The position numbers and the translations under genes were made by a program. This document shows positions 12,893 to 20,200 of a stretch of DNA of 23,174 nucleotides, piece after piece (positions within the stretch are counted from its first letter, which is position 1; every line of letters starts with the position of its first letter). The notes under the pieces were generated by a model, which saw only the letters and a program-made list of their open reading frames with translations, searched no databases and was not told where the DNA came from. Source of the stretch: a virus; IMG/VR virus record IMGVR_UViG_3300049893_002132, positions 1 through 23,174 of that record; one strand, 5' to 3'.

Positions 12893-13743
12893 AATTCAAT
12901 CCACGTTACCGGGCCATCTGTATCCGCCCGCATCGCCGGTGCGTCGTCGCTGTAAAACAGCCAGCTGCGCCAGGCATCGCTGCCATTTTGCCATTCCGCC
13001 GCCGCAAACAGCCGGTCTCCAGCAAATTGCAGCGCGCTAAATACCAGATCATCCACATCCGGGGCGGGGTCATCAGACCAGGTGTTAGTCACGCTGGCTG
13101 GATTTTTCTTGACCCAACTGCCGCCGCCGTCGTTGGAAACATATAATCCGCCGCCTGTCGCCGCCCAGATCGTCTTGTCGTCGTCATCCTGGTTTTGAGT
13201 GGCCGGATCAATCTTCAAATCGTTCACTGTCAGCGCCGCCCCGCTCAACCCCGTATTTTTGGCCGTCCAGGTCTGACCCCCATCGTCGGTAAAATAGACC
13301 CCGGTCGAGGTGCCGATAAAATATTTCCCGGCTGCCTCCTGCACCCGCATCGTCACCCTGGCAGGGCTGGACCGCAGCCCCGTCCCATCCGTCACCACCA
13401 GTTTGACCTCATACTCCCCCGCCGCCGCCCATGAGACCGTGCCATCATCGGCGGTGCTGCTCGACGGCGTTCCGCTGGGGAAGGTCCAGGCCCAACCCGT
13501 CACCGTCCCATCGGGATCATACGAATCGGTTCCATCAAACGTGATCGTGTCCCCAGGGAAGGCCGGATTAGGCGATAGCCGCAGCACCGCTACCGGATTT
13601 TTGCCCTCTACCGTACCCATCTCATTGGGATCGGTGCAGCAAAAAAAACGAGGCGTGAAAACCGGCCCTAACTGGCTGCCGAAGCGCCAGGCCGTCGCCC
13701 CTTTTAATTTCTCAACTAATTCAGCACTCAGCGGAGCCGTCAT
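12889..13743 (-). CDS. PKD-domain and BNR-repeat tail protein, 284 aa
   Basis: Residues about 48-133 form a PKD domain (PVAVLRLSPNPAFPGDTITF, then SYDPDGTVTGWAWTF and AGEYEVKLVVTD, the classical PKD signatures). Two Asp-box repeats follow: VYFTDDGGQTWTAKN and LYVSNDGGGSWVKKN, with a third, weaker one near the end. PKD and propeller repeats occur on extracellular proteins and phage adhesins. It overlaps its neighbours on both sides, so it is part of the tail-tip operon. It shares the propeller-like architecture of the next protein, and the two may form one complex or a split propeller. Confidence 0.72.
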   Translation of the reverse strand: MTAPLSAELVEKLKGATAWRFGSQLGPVFTPRFFCCTDPNEMGTVEGKNPVAVLRLSPNPAFPGDTITFDGTDSYDPDGTVTGWAWTFPSGTPSSSTADDGTVSWAAAGEYEVKLVVTDGTGLRSSPARVTMRVQEAAGKYFIGTSTGVYFTDDGGQTWTAKNTGLSGAALTVNDLKIDPATQNQDDDDKTIWAATGGGLYVSNDGGGSWVKKNPASVTNTWSDDPAPDVDDLVFSALQFAGDRLFAAAEWQNGSDAWRSWLFYSDDAPAMRADTDGPVTWIEL

Positions 13744-14081
13744 ACCACTACCAATATCTCCAACTCCACCCCGGTGATGGTCAGATCGCCCGGCATATCA
13801 AAACTCTTGATCTTCCGGCTGACTACCCCTGAGCTATAAACCACGTCGGCAGCCGTTGGCCTCGCCCCCGGTGCAAACGCCTGGAGACTGGTCAGTACCT
13901 GGTTTTCATAGGTTTGCCAATTGAATGTCTGGCCCACCAGAATCGGCGCTGAAATGCGGAACAACTTATAAGCCCCCAGGGCATCGGTGCCATCCAGTTT
14001 ACCGCCGCTGATCGTCTCCTCCCACCGCGCCGCCGCCGGCTGAGGTGATAATTCCGTTCCATTTATCTCAATCGTCGCCAT
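13740..14081 (-). CDS. Small distal-tail-like protein, 113 aa
   Basis: It lies between the tape measure and the tail-tip proteins, where distal-tail components sit. The sequence is beta-rich (MATIEINGTELSPQPAAARWEETISG... VELEILVVV) and ends in a strongly hydrophobic strand, fitting a compact beta sandwich. The stop overlaps the next gene by four bases. There is no family-level match I can name. Confidence 0.55.
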   Translation of the reverse strand: MATIEINGTELSPQPAAARWEETISGGKLDGTDALGAYKLFRISAPILVGQTFNWQTYENQVLTSLQAFAPGARPTAADVVYSSGVVSRKIKSFDMPGDLTITGVELEILVVV

Positions 14082-14101
14082 ACCTGCTACCTGCCAACCT
14101 G

Positions 14102-15865
14102 CTACCTTTTGCTCTTCAACCGCTGCCGCAATAGCTCAAATGCGCTTTGCAGGGCCTCATCTACCGGATCACCGCCGCCGCCGCCAGTCGTTAGCGCCTG
14201 GATGCCGTCAATGTAAATATTGGTTGTGGTGTTTCCGCCGCCCCCGGCGCCCACCGCCGTCAGGCCGGGCGCGTTGAAAGTGGCTCCTATATCCGGCAAT
14301 TGCTTGATCGCCGCATTGATCCCCCGCAGCCCTATCTCAAACGGTGTGGGGCTGCCGGGTTTGAGCCAGTCAGGAATGTCAATGGGTTGGGACAATATCC
14401 CAACTAGGTCATCCCATGCCTTCTTCACCGCGAGGATAGGGCGGAGCAAATTGCTCAGTGCGCCCGCCGTGATTTCAATTGGGGTGGGGATTGGATCAAG
14501 CATTTTCTTGAGCCATTCGGCGGTACGAGCCATTAATTCAAACGCCACTGCTGTCGCCTCGACGGCCGTCACGATCAAATCCAGAGTTCCCTTCAATAGT
14601 TTGAGGAGCAAATCGCTTGCGCTGGTTTTCTCATTGGTCAGGCCCAGGGCCACGGCTATCCGGCTGATGGCATCGCCGATAATCGTCGCCGCCGGTCCCA
14701 ATTTGCTGCCCAGGTTTTCGGCAAATGCCTCGAAAATCGGTTGGGCCTGGGTCATCACCTGCTGAATGAACGGCATAGCCTGCGTCCCCAATTCGACCAA
14801 TTTATCAATCAATGGGGCCAGCGATTGGCCGGTCATCAATAAAAATGTTTGGCCAAGGGCCTGGGCCTTCGCCAGCGATTGGCTGATCCCGGAGTCCATT
14901 GTCGTAAAGGCGGTATTGGCCGCGCCGGTGCTGTTGGCCATCGCCGCTAAATTGCCGGCAAACGTAGCCGCCCCGCTCCCGGTCAGGGCCAGGGCCGCGT
15001 TACCCGCCTCAACGCTGCCAAACATATCCGATAAGGATTTACCGGAAGTGTCGGCGGCCTGGATCATAACCCCCAACGCATCGTTGAGATTATGCCCCTG
15101 GGCGATAAACTGCTGAAAGCCCACCCCAGCCGCCTCCTGAAATGCCTTGCTCGCCCCGCTGCCGCTCTTGGATAATTCAACCAATAATTGCCGCAGTTGC
15201 GTCGTAGCCACCGAGGTCGGCACGCCCTGGGCCGTCATTGAGGCCAGGGCCGCCGTCACATCGCCAAACTGGACCCCCAGGCTGGCCGCCGTAGGAATGA
15301 CGTTAAAGAGCGAGTTGGATAATTCGTCAAATGTAGTTTTGCCCTTGACTACCGCCGTGAACATCAAATCGCTGGCCTGGGTCGCATCTATCATGTCGGA
15401 GCCGTAGGCGTTCACTACCGAGGTGATTCCATCAATCGAGGTCGTCAGGTCACTGACCCCGCCCGTGGCCGCCTTCTGGGCTGTTTCCAGGAAAGTGAAC
15501 ACGTTATCCGGTGGCACCCCCGCGCTCAGGGCCTGATACAGTGCCGGCACTACCTCTTCCGGCAATGTCCCAAATTTGGCCGAGAAATCGAGTACCTGGC
15601 TGGTCATCTCTTCCATTGCGCCCTGGCTGATGCCCGGCAGCAGGGTAAAGACCTCATTCATTTGTTTCTGAAAGGGGATAAACGCCGAGACGCTCTCTGC
15701 CGCAAAACCGGCAATTGCTGCTGCGCCACCAGCCACAGCCACGCCCGCGCCCAATACCGCCGTTTTGCCCAGGTTTTCAATCAATCCGGTGGCCTGCCCT
15801 AAACTCTTTTGCAAGCCGGCTATGTTTCCGGTGATGTTGATTAGTAAATTGCCGATTGCTGACAT
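14102..15865 (-). CDS. Tail tape measure protein, TP901-like, 587 aa
   Basis: The start is ATG 15865, whose first base overlaps the stop of the chaperone T frame (TAATG); a longer in-frame start at 15892 is less likely. The N-terminus (MSAIGNLLINITGNIAGLQKSLGQAT) followed by a hydrophobic Ala/Gly stretch near residues 35-58 and a helix-rich body (TSQVLDFSAKFGTLPEEVVPALYQALSAG, TTIDELSNSL-like) is typical of TP901-family tape measures. The last part contains a hydrophobic-proline stretch and a Gly-rich end. It sets tail length and is threaded inside the tail tube. It is short for the family, suggesting a short siphovirus tail. Confidence 0.88.
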   Translation of the reverse strand: MSAIGNLLINITGNIAGLQKSLGQATGLIENLGKTAVLGAGVAVAGGAAAIAGFAAESVSAFIPFQKQMNEVFTLLPGISQGAMEEMTSQVLDFSAKFGTLPEEVVPALYQALSAGVPPDNVFTFLETAQKAATGGVSDLTTSIDGITSVVNAYGSDMIDATQASDLMFTAVVKGKTTFDELSNSLFNVIPTAASLGVQFGDVTAALASMTAQGVPTSVATTQLRQLLVELSKSGSGASKAFQEAAGVGFQQFIAQGHNLNDALGVMIQAADTSGKSLSDMFGSVEAGNAALALTGSGAATFAGNLAAMANSTGAANTAFTTMDSGISQSLAKAQALGQTFLLMTGQSLAPLIDKLVELGTQAMPFIQQVMTQAQPIFEAFAENLGSKLGPAATIIGDAISRIAVALGLTNEKTSASDLLLKLLKGTLDLIVTAVEATAVAFELMARTAEWLKKMLDPIPTPIEITAGALSNLLRPILAVKKAWDDLVGILSQPIDIPDWLKPGSPTPFEIGLRGINAAIKQLPDIGATFNAPGLTAVGAGGGGNTTTNIYIDGIQALTTGGGGGDPVDEALQSAFELLRQRLKSKR

Positions 15866-16188
15866 TATTGCCCGCCCAGGCGTTTGTGCCACTGCTGCAC
15901 AGCCGCCAATTGCTCAGCCATAGATTGTCCCCGGTCCTGTTCAAATTTCGGCATAAACACGGTGGGGTTGACTGGCTTGCTGCCCTGTTTCCGGTTCACG
16001 TTGGCAATGGTCGCGGCCACTATCGCCGCCTGAATATCGCCCCGCATATCCCCAAACGGCTCTATACTAAAAAATGCCGCCCACTCTGTTAGTTCCCGGC
16101 TGCTCATCCTGGCCAGCCCCCACTCTACCGAAGGCCAGCCCAGGGCCAGGGCTAAACGGAAGTAGAATCGCCGTTCGGGCCGCTCGTA
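15865..16188 (-). CDS. Tail assembly chaperone T part, expressed by -1 frameshift
   Basis: From 16188 the -1 frame is open to the stop at 15865 (107 residues), starting YERPERRFYFRLALALGW. Later residues include MSSRELTEWAAFFSIEPFG, the pattern typical of gpT-type or DUF4035-like extensions of tail assembly chaperones. An internal ATG at 16107 exists but lacks a good ribosome site. The fused G-T product would have 122 plus 107 residues. It acts with the tape measure in tail assembly and is not in the finished virion. Confidence 0.78.
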   Translation of the reverse strand, partial: YERPERRFYFRLALALGWPSVEWGLARMSSRELTEWAAFFSIEPFGDMRGDIQAAIVAATIANVNRKQGSKPVNPTVFMPKFEQDRGQSMAEQLAAVQQWHKRLGGQ

Positions 16189-16553
16189 AAATTTGTGGTC
16201 ATTGCCTCAACGTCCTCCGCCCCCAGGCCGGCCAGCCGTTGAGCTACCCCAAACACCCGCACCAGGGCCAGCGCCGACTTTTTACCCAACGCCGCTACAT
16301 CGGCGTCGCTAAACAGCCGCTGCCCCTCCTCGTCCACGCAGGCCATAGCCACCAGCCGCGCCCGGAAATTTTGCAGATTTTGCTTGACACCCTTACCGGC
16401 CGCCTGCACCGTCATCATGCTGGCCTCAAACGCATCCCGCTCGCTGCCGCTGATACCCTTGAGCCTGACCGCGCCGCCCCATTCCGGCACTTCCACCGTC
16501 TCATAAACGGTGTCATCAATTTCCAGGATTTGCTGCTTACTGAGGAGTTTCAT
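16152..16553 (-). CDS. Tail assembly chaperone G-like protein, 133 aa
   Basis: It lies between the tail tube and the tape measure, the invariant position of tail assembly chaperones. The sequence opens MKLLSKQQILEIDDTVYETVEVPEWGG and continues with helices (SGSERDAFEASMMTVQAAGKG), as in Gp13/TAC-like proteins. It ends at a TAG after a disordered tail (NFTSGPNGDSTSV). A slippery heptamer within codons 120-122 sends a fraction of ribosomes into the T frame. The start overlaps the tail-tube stop. Confidence 0.82.
   Translation of the reverse strand: MKLLSKQQILEIDDTVYETVEVPEWGGAVRLKGISGSERDAFEASMMTVQAAGKGVKQNLQNFRARLVAMACVDEEGQRLFSDADVAALGKKSALALVRVFGVAQRLAGLGAEDVEAMTTNFTSGPNGDSTSV
16188..16194 (-). 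promoter_or_regulatory. -1 ribosomal frameshift heptamer A AAT TTT
   Basis: On the minus strand the sequence is A-AAT-TTT in the G frame (codons AAT 16193-16191 and TTT 16190-16188), matching X XXY YYZ. Slippage by -1 continues directly as TAC-GAG-CGG in the open T frame. No downstream pseudoknot was modelled. Confidence 0.75.
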
Positions 16554-16978
16554 CAGGCCAATGTCGGCGCGCCGCTGACCCGGATGGTCACGGTGGCAGT
16601 CATCTCATTATCCGTATCCAGCGCCCCCGGCTCAAAGGTCTTGACGAATCCGGGGAAGTACCAGATAGTCCCATCCGGGAAAGTTAATCTAAATGTCGCA
16701 ATGTCGGCACTGACCGCCCCCGACAATAGACCGGTCGTCGCGTCGTGAGTGGCCGCATCCGGGTCCCAAACTAATTCGATCTCAACCTCTCCGCCATCTT
16801 TCAGCGGAGCGGCGATAAATTCCCGGTAGCCCCCGGTTGAATCGTGGGTTGTTACCTCGATCTCATCATTCTCCACCATCGGCGGCTTGATGCTCCGCAC
16901 CTGGGCGATGGCCGTATATGACGATCCACCCGATGAATCCCATGCCAATTCAGCCCCAAAGGATGCTGTTTTCGCCAT
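16553..16978 (-). CDS. Major tail tube protein, 141 aa
   Basis: This is a beta-rich protein before the chaperone genes, as expected for the tube. It shows MAKTASFGAELAWDSSGG, then TTHDSTGGYREFIAAPLKDGGEVEIELVWDPD and a C-terminal ATVTIRVSGAPTL strand, fitting the tail-tube fold shared by lambda gpV and related proteins. TTHDS...G..EF is a common stretch in these tubes. AAGGAG lies upstream. It would polymerise around the tape measure to form the tail. Confidence 0.8.
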   Translation of the reverse strand: MAKTASFGAELAWDSSGGSSYTAIAQVRSIKPPMVENDEIEVTTHDSTGGYREFIAAPLKDGGEVEIELVWDPDAATHDATTGLLSGAVSADIATFRLTFPDGTIWYFPGFVKTFEPGALDTDNEMTATVTIRVSGAPTLA

Positions 16979-17002
16979 AATAAATCTCCTTCTGATTACT
17001 GA

Positions 17003-17353
17003 CTAGTGTGAAATCAACAACGCCTTACCGGCGATGTCGCAATCCACATAAACCTTGCCATCGGTCTGTTTGTAAACCGAGGCCAGCTTGACCAGGGCCG
17101 TGTCACCGGCCGCTACCGCTACGGTATCATCCGGGATCGTCGCAATGCCGCTGTACGTGCTGGGTGTCGGCACTTTGATTGTAAATGCCGCCGCGCCCCC
17201 GGTTGTGTTTTTGAGCAGCAGCAGATGTGCCGGATTATGGGTAAATTCCACCCCGTTTCCCGCCCCGGTTGACAGCGTAGTAAACGCCGCGCTGTCGGTC
17301 AGGTTGTAGGCTTCTCCCGGCACTGCCACTGCCGTTATCGTCGCTCTTGCCAT
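17003..17353 (-). CDS. Tandem paralogue 2: putative tail/capsid surface protein, 116 aa
   Basis: It has the same length as the neighbour at 17391-17741 and is clearly homologous (GAGNGVEFTHNPAHLLLLKN, FTIKVPTPSTY, LVKLASVYKQT, VYVDCD shared). It is probably a beta sandwich with loops (TLSTGAGNG, TPSTYSG). It lies between the tail-terminator and tail-tube genes, so it may be a decoration or minor tail protein. The leader (AGAAGGAGATTTA, about 17355-17367) is nearly the same as the leader of the tail-tube gene. No family is recognised. Confidence 0.6.
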   Translation of the reverse strand: MARATITAVAVPGEAYNLTDSAAFTTLSTGAGNGVEFTHNPAHLLLLKNTTGGAAAFTIKVPTPSTYSGIATIPDDTVAVAAGDTALVKLASVYKQTDGKVYVDCDIAGKALLISH

Positions 17354-17390
17354 AGTAAATCTCCTTCTGACTACTGACTATTCTCTTGCC

Positions 17391-17741
17391 TTAATGCGAT
17401 ACCAGCAAAACATCACATGCCTGGTCGCAGTCAACGTAAACCAGGCCGTTAGTCTGTTTGTAAACCGAGGCCAGTTTGACCAGGTACGTTTTGCCGTCCG
17501 CCACCGTGATCACATCGTCGTTGACTGTAGTGATGTCGGTGTAGGTGCTCGGCGTCGGCACTTTGATCGTAAAATCCGCCGAGAGGCCGCTGGCGTTTTT
17601 GAGGATCAGTAAATGGGCCGGATTGTGGGTAAACTCCACCCCATTTCCCGCGCCAGTCACCAGCGTTTCAAAATCAGTACTGTCGGTCAGATTATAGGTT
17701 GCCGCCGGCACCGCCGTCGCGGTTATAAGCACACGTGTCAT
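17391..17741 (-). CDS. Tandem paralogue 1: putative tail/capsid surface protein, 116 aa
   Basis: This is the first-transcribed copy of the pair. It starts at ATG 17741 with GAGGTGAG upstream, a different leader from copy 2. Its N-terminus (TRVLITATAVPAATYNLTDS) matches the sister's ARATITAVAVPGEAYNLTDS. Divergence lies mostly in the variable loops, which suggests the two copies now make distinct surfaces or a heteromer. The location between tail terminator and tube suggests a minor tail or decoration role; this is inference. Confidence 0.6.
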   Translation of the reverse strand: MTRVLITATAVPAATYNLTDSTDFETLVTGAGNGVEFTHNPAHLLILKNASGLSADFTIKVPTPSTYTDITTVNDDVITVADGKTYLVKLASVYKQTNGLVYVDCDQACDVLLVSH

Positions 17742-17748
17742 AATGTTC

Positions 17749-18123
17749 TCACCTCCATTTCAGCATAAAATCAATAATAACTCTAAAGGTTTCGGTCAGG
17801 TCGTCGTACAGATCAAACTCGTTTTCCAGCAGACAGGCCATGATATTATTATCCCGGTCTACCCAACCGTCCAGCGCCCCGCGCACCGCCCCGGCCAGCG
17901 CCCGCGCCCCGGCGTAGTTTGCCGCCAGGCAGTCCACCTGCAAGCGGCTCTCGCTCAGGCCACCCGCCCGATCATGAGTATGAGCCTCAACGGTGCTGAT
18001 CCGGCTATAGGCAATGGCCGGATAGGTTGGAGCCTGGGGCAAATGGAGCGGATAAACCCGCGTCCCGACCAACGCGGCCACCTCGCTGTTTCCAGTCAGC
18101 CGCCCGTAGACCAATGCCTCCAT
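17749..18123 (-). CDS. Tail terminator, DUF3168-like, 124 aa
   Basis: The protein starts MEALVYGRLTGNSEVAALVGTRVYPLHLPQAPTYPAIAYSRIS, a characteristic opening of DUF3168 tail completion proteins (short helix, then RVYP..PQ.....P...Y). The middle carries ESRLQVDCLAANYAGARALAGAVRGAL, the usual strand-helix that follows. It caps the tail tube and joins it to the head. The start overlaps the stop of the gp10-like gene by one base. Confidence 0.85.
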   Translation of the reverse strand: MEALVYGRLTGNSEVAALVGTRVYPLHLPQAPTYPAIAYSRISTVEAHTHDRAGGLSESRLQVDCLAANYAGARALAGAVRGALDGWVDRDNNIMACLLENEFDLYDDLTETFRVIIDFMLKWR

Positions 18124-18545
18124 TACAGATCAAGCCCCTTTTTTAATTCGCGTTCAAAAATATCAATTGCCGCCTGTTTACGCAGATCAAAAGCAGGGCG
18201 GATAAATTGTCGTTGGCCTTTTTTACCAGAGACAAAACGCCCGCGAGCATCACGGGTTTTTTGCCCTTTTCGTCCAAATTCAAGATAGAACGCATATTCA
18301 AAAAAACGGCTACTGATCGTTATAACCGCGTTGGCTCCACCTTGTTTTTTTGAGCCTGGTTTGACGATAAATCCTGCGTCCCGCAAATCTCCGGTGCGCA
18401 CCGGCGCACTATTTTCTATTTCTTCCCGTATCTCCTCGGCCCCCTCAATAGCCGCCCGCTTGACGATTTCCAGCCCCTCATCACCCAACTTTTTGAGTTT
18501 CCGGGCAATCTCCGGGCCGTTTTCAACCTTCAATTTCACCTTCAT
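18123..18545 (-). CDS. HK97 gp10-like head-tail joining protein, 140 aa
   Basis: ATG 18545 overlaps the head-closure stop (ATGA) and is preferred over a start seven codons upstream. The N-terminal helix (EIARKLKKLGDEGLEIVKRAAIEGAEEIREEIENSAPVRTGDLRDAGFIV) ends in APVRTGDLR, the hallmark of HK97 gp10/minor-tail family proteins. The C-terminal part has ARGRFVSGKKGQRQFIRPAFDLRKQ, also typical (PRPFLRPA-type). It acts between the head-closure protein and the tail terminator. Confidence 0.88.
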   Translation of the reverse strand: MKVKLKVENGPEIARKLKKLGDEGLEIVKRAAIEGAEEIREEIENSAPVRTGDLRDAGFIVKPGSKKQGGANAVITISSRFFEYAFYLEFGRKGQKTRDARGRFVSGKKGQRQFIRPAFDLRKQAAIDIFERELKKGLDL

Positions 18546-18874
18546 ACCGGGTTGACCTCGCTGCACAGCAGCACTATCTGCCTGGCCAGTGTGGGGTCGC
18601 GCTCTATCCGCTCGATGTTATAATAATTCGAGTTGTGGGCGATTCGCATCTTGGGGGTCAGATCGCTGCGATGCCGCAGCCTGATCCGGGTCAGCCGTTC
18701 GGCCACCCGCTGCTCGCCCGCCGCCGTCACAAATCGCTCAGCGCCGCTTTCGTCCTCCACCGCCGCCCACGCCTCGCCCAGCCTGGCCCACATCGCCACC
18801 TCATCCCCATAGATGTCCCTGGTGATGACCTGCTCTTCAATTGTGATCCTATGCCGCAGTTCGCCCGCTCTCAT
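18542..18874 (-). CDS. Head closure / head-tail adaptor protein, 110 aa
   Basis: It shows RAGELRHRITIEEQVITRDIYGDEVAMWARLGEAWAAVEDESGAERF, the signature of SPP1 gp16-like head-closure proteins (RHRI.I..........G.....W......WA.V), and ends with MRIAHNSNYYNIERIERDPTLARQIVLLCSEV. Its place directly after the connector agrees. It closes the portal channel after DNA packaging and receives the tail. Confidence 0.88.
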   Translation of the reverse strand: MRAGELRHRITIEEQVITRDIYGDEVAMWARLGEAWAAVEDESGAERFVTAAGEQRVAERLTRIRLRHRSDLTPKMRIAHNSNYYNIERIERDPTLARQIVLLCSEVNPV

Positions 18875-19444
18875 CTATCCTCGATTGAGCCAGACCAGGC
18901 TCTTGACCCCCATGGGGATTTCCCGCGCAATCGGCCCGACCAGGGCGGCCTCGCGGTTCTCGTACCAGTGCCCGATCAGCAGTAAAATTGCCTGTTTCCA
19001 GACAGCCGGTACGTCTGATGCGCTGCCGTAGCCGGCCACAAAATCTATTTCGATAGCGTTGGCGGGGGCCAGGGTCGCGCCCGGCCAGTTGGCCCCATGC
19101 GCCAGGACAATCCGGCCCGGCTCGCTGATGTCGTCTACGATGTAATTAGCGGCTGCCCAGGTCGTCTCATTGCCATCCTGGTCCGTATAGATTATGCTGT
19201 CCACCTCCTGGAGCGGCGGCAGGGGTAGGCTGATATAATCCACCGCCGGCCAGCGGCCCAGGCTCAGCCGCCAGCACTGGCTGACCAGCGCCCTGTGAGC
19301 CATATCCTCAACCGTCGTCCGGGCCGCGCTGATCAGGCCGGTGATCAACGTATCGTCGTCGGCAATGTCTACCCGGCACTGCGCTTTTGCTTCGGCCAGC
19401 GTCACCGGCTCGGTCGTGGGGGGGTCAATCAGTTTTAACGCCAC
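18875..19444 (-). CDS. Head-tail connector, gp6/gp15-like, 189 aa
   Basis: Residues 1-60 (LIDPPTTEPVTLAEAKAQCRVDIADDDTLITGLISAARTTVEDMAHRAL) match the start of HK97 gp6-type connectors (P.....EPVTLAEAK..LR.....DD..I..LI..AR). Residues about 95-189 contain the ...VDFVAGYG...VPAVWKQAILLLIGHWYENRE end typical of the family. The protein forms a ring below the portal. The start overlaps the end of the preceding 74-residue gene by 20 bases. Confidence 0.9.
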   Translation of the reverse strand: MALKLIDPPTTEPVTLAEAKAQCRVDIADDDTLITGLISAARTTVEDMAHRALVSQCWRLSLGRWPAVDYISLPLPPLQEVDSIIYTDQDGNETTWAAANYIVDDISEPGRIVLAHGANWPGATLAPANAIEIDFVAGYGSASDVPAVWKQAILLLIGHWYENREAALVGPIAREIPMGVKSLVWLNRG

Positions 19445-19649
19445 GTGTCTCCCTCTTTCTGGCCTGGGGCAGCACTGCCGTTGCCCTGGCCTGGGCCTCG
19501 GTTTTGGCCCGCTCGGTGTCCAGCAAGGCCACCACCGGCCCCAGCCGCCTGATCTCGGCGTCGTCCAGGTCCAAAATTTCGCCCTCGCTGCCCCGGATCA
19601 GCCGCCCCTCGATATAGCCCGCAAATGATTTCAGCACCTTGCATTTCAT
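19425..19649 (-). CDS. Small head-region protein, 74 aa
   Basis: ATG 19649 overlaps the stop of the glycosyltransferase gene (TGATG). The protein opens with MKCKVLKSFAGYIEGRLIRGSEGEILDLDD, a strand pair like a small SH3-like barrel, and continues with a Glu/Arg/Ala-rich helix. A similar small gene often sits before the connector in HK97-like phages. The precise role is unknown. Confidence 0.55.
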   Translation of the reverse strand: MKCKVLKSFAGYIEGRLIRGSEGEILDLDDAEIRRLGPVVALLDTERAKTEAQARATAVLPQARKRETRGVKTD

Positions 19650-20200
19650 CAGTCTGGCCTGCCTCTGCTCTGGCGGATAACCCAACACATCAGCTTATCC
19701 AGCCAGCACATTTCTTTAGGGTGATCCCGGTAAACCGAGGCGATCAAATCGAAATCGCTGGCATAATGGCCGGGCGGCTGCCGCTTGATGTAATCGTTAA
19801 AAATATCCCGGCGTAAAATAAAGCTGCAAGAACCGATATGCCCACTTTCCGGCTGTCGCTGCCAGTACCCGTTTTCGGGTAACACTCCCATTTCATTATG
19901 CCAGGTCTTGAAGATCACCCCCGCCGGATTATCGTCCACCGCCACCCTGAGCAGTTCCACGCCCAGGGCATTAATCATCACGTCGTCGTCGTCCAGGATC
20001 ATCACATAATCGCCCTTGACCCGGCTGCTGGCTTCAATCAGCATCTGTTGAACGTACTCCCAGCCCCGGCCCTGGTCATCCTCCATCACGATTTGTTCAA
20101 AATCCTGGTCAGTTTGCAGCCACAGGCTGGCCCGGTTGAGCAGCAAAAACTCCTTGCGGCCCGGCATATGCCGGGTAATGATGCTCAGGAAGGGGGCCAT
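19649..20200 (-). CDS. Glycosyltransferase family 2-like, 183 aa
   Basis: The start is taken as ATG 20200 with ACGGAG before it; a longer start is possible. MAPFLSIITRHMPGRKEFLLLNRASLWLQT opens a GT-A fold, residues 38-42 (VMEDD) fit the nucleotide-sugar site, and D70-D-D-D73 supplies the DXD metal site after a GDYVMIL strand. It overlaps the preceding glycosyltransferase-like gene by 16 bases and sits inside the head operon. It would transfer a sugar from a nucleotide donor; the acceptor (phage capsid, phage DNA or host surface) is unknown. Confidence 0.72.
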   Translation of the reverse strand: MAPFLSIITRHMPGRKEFLLLNRASLWLQTDQDFEQIVMEDDQGRGWEYVQQMLIEASSRVKGDYVMILDDDDVMINALGVELLRVAVDDNPAGVIFKTWHNEMGVLPENGYWQRQPESGHIGSCSFILRRDIFNDYIKRQPPGHYASDFDLIASVYRDHPKEMCWLDKLMCWVIRQSRGRPD

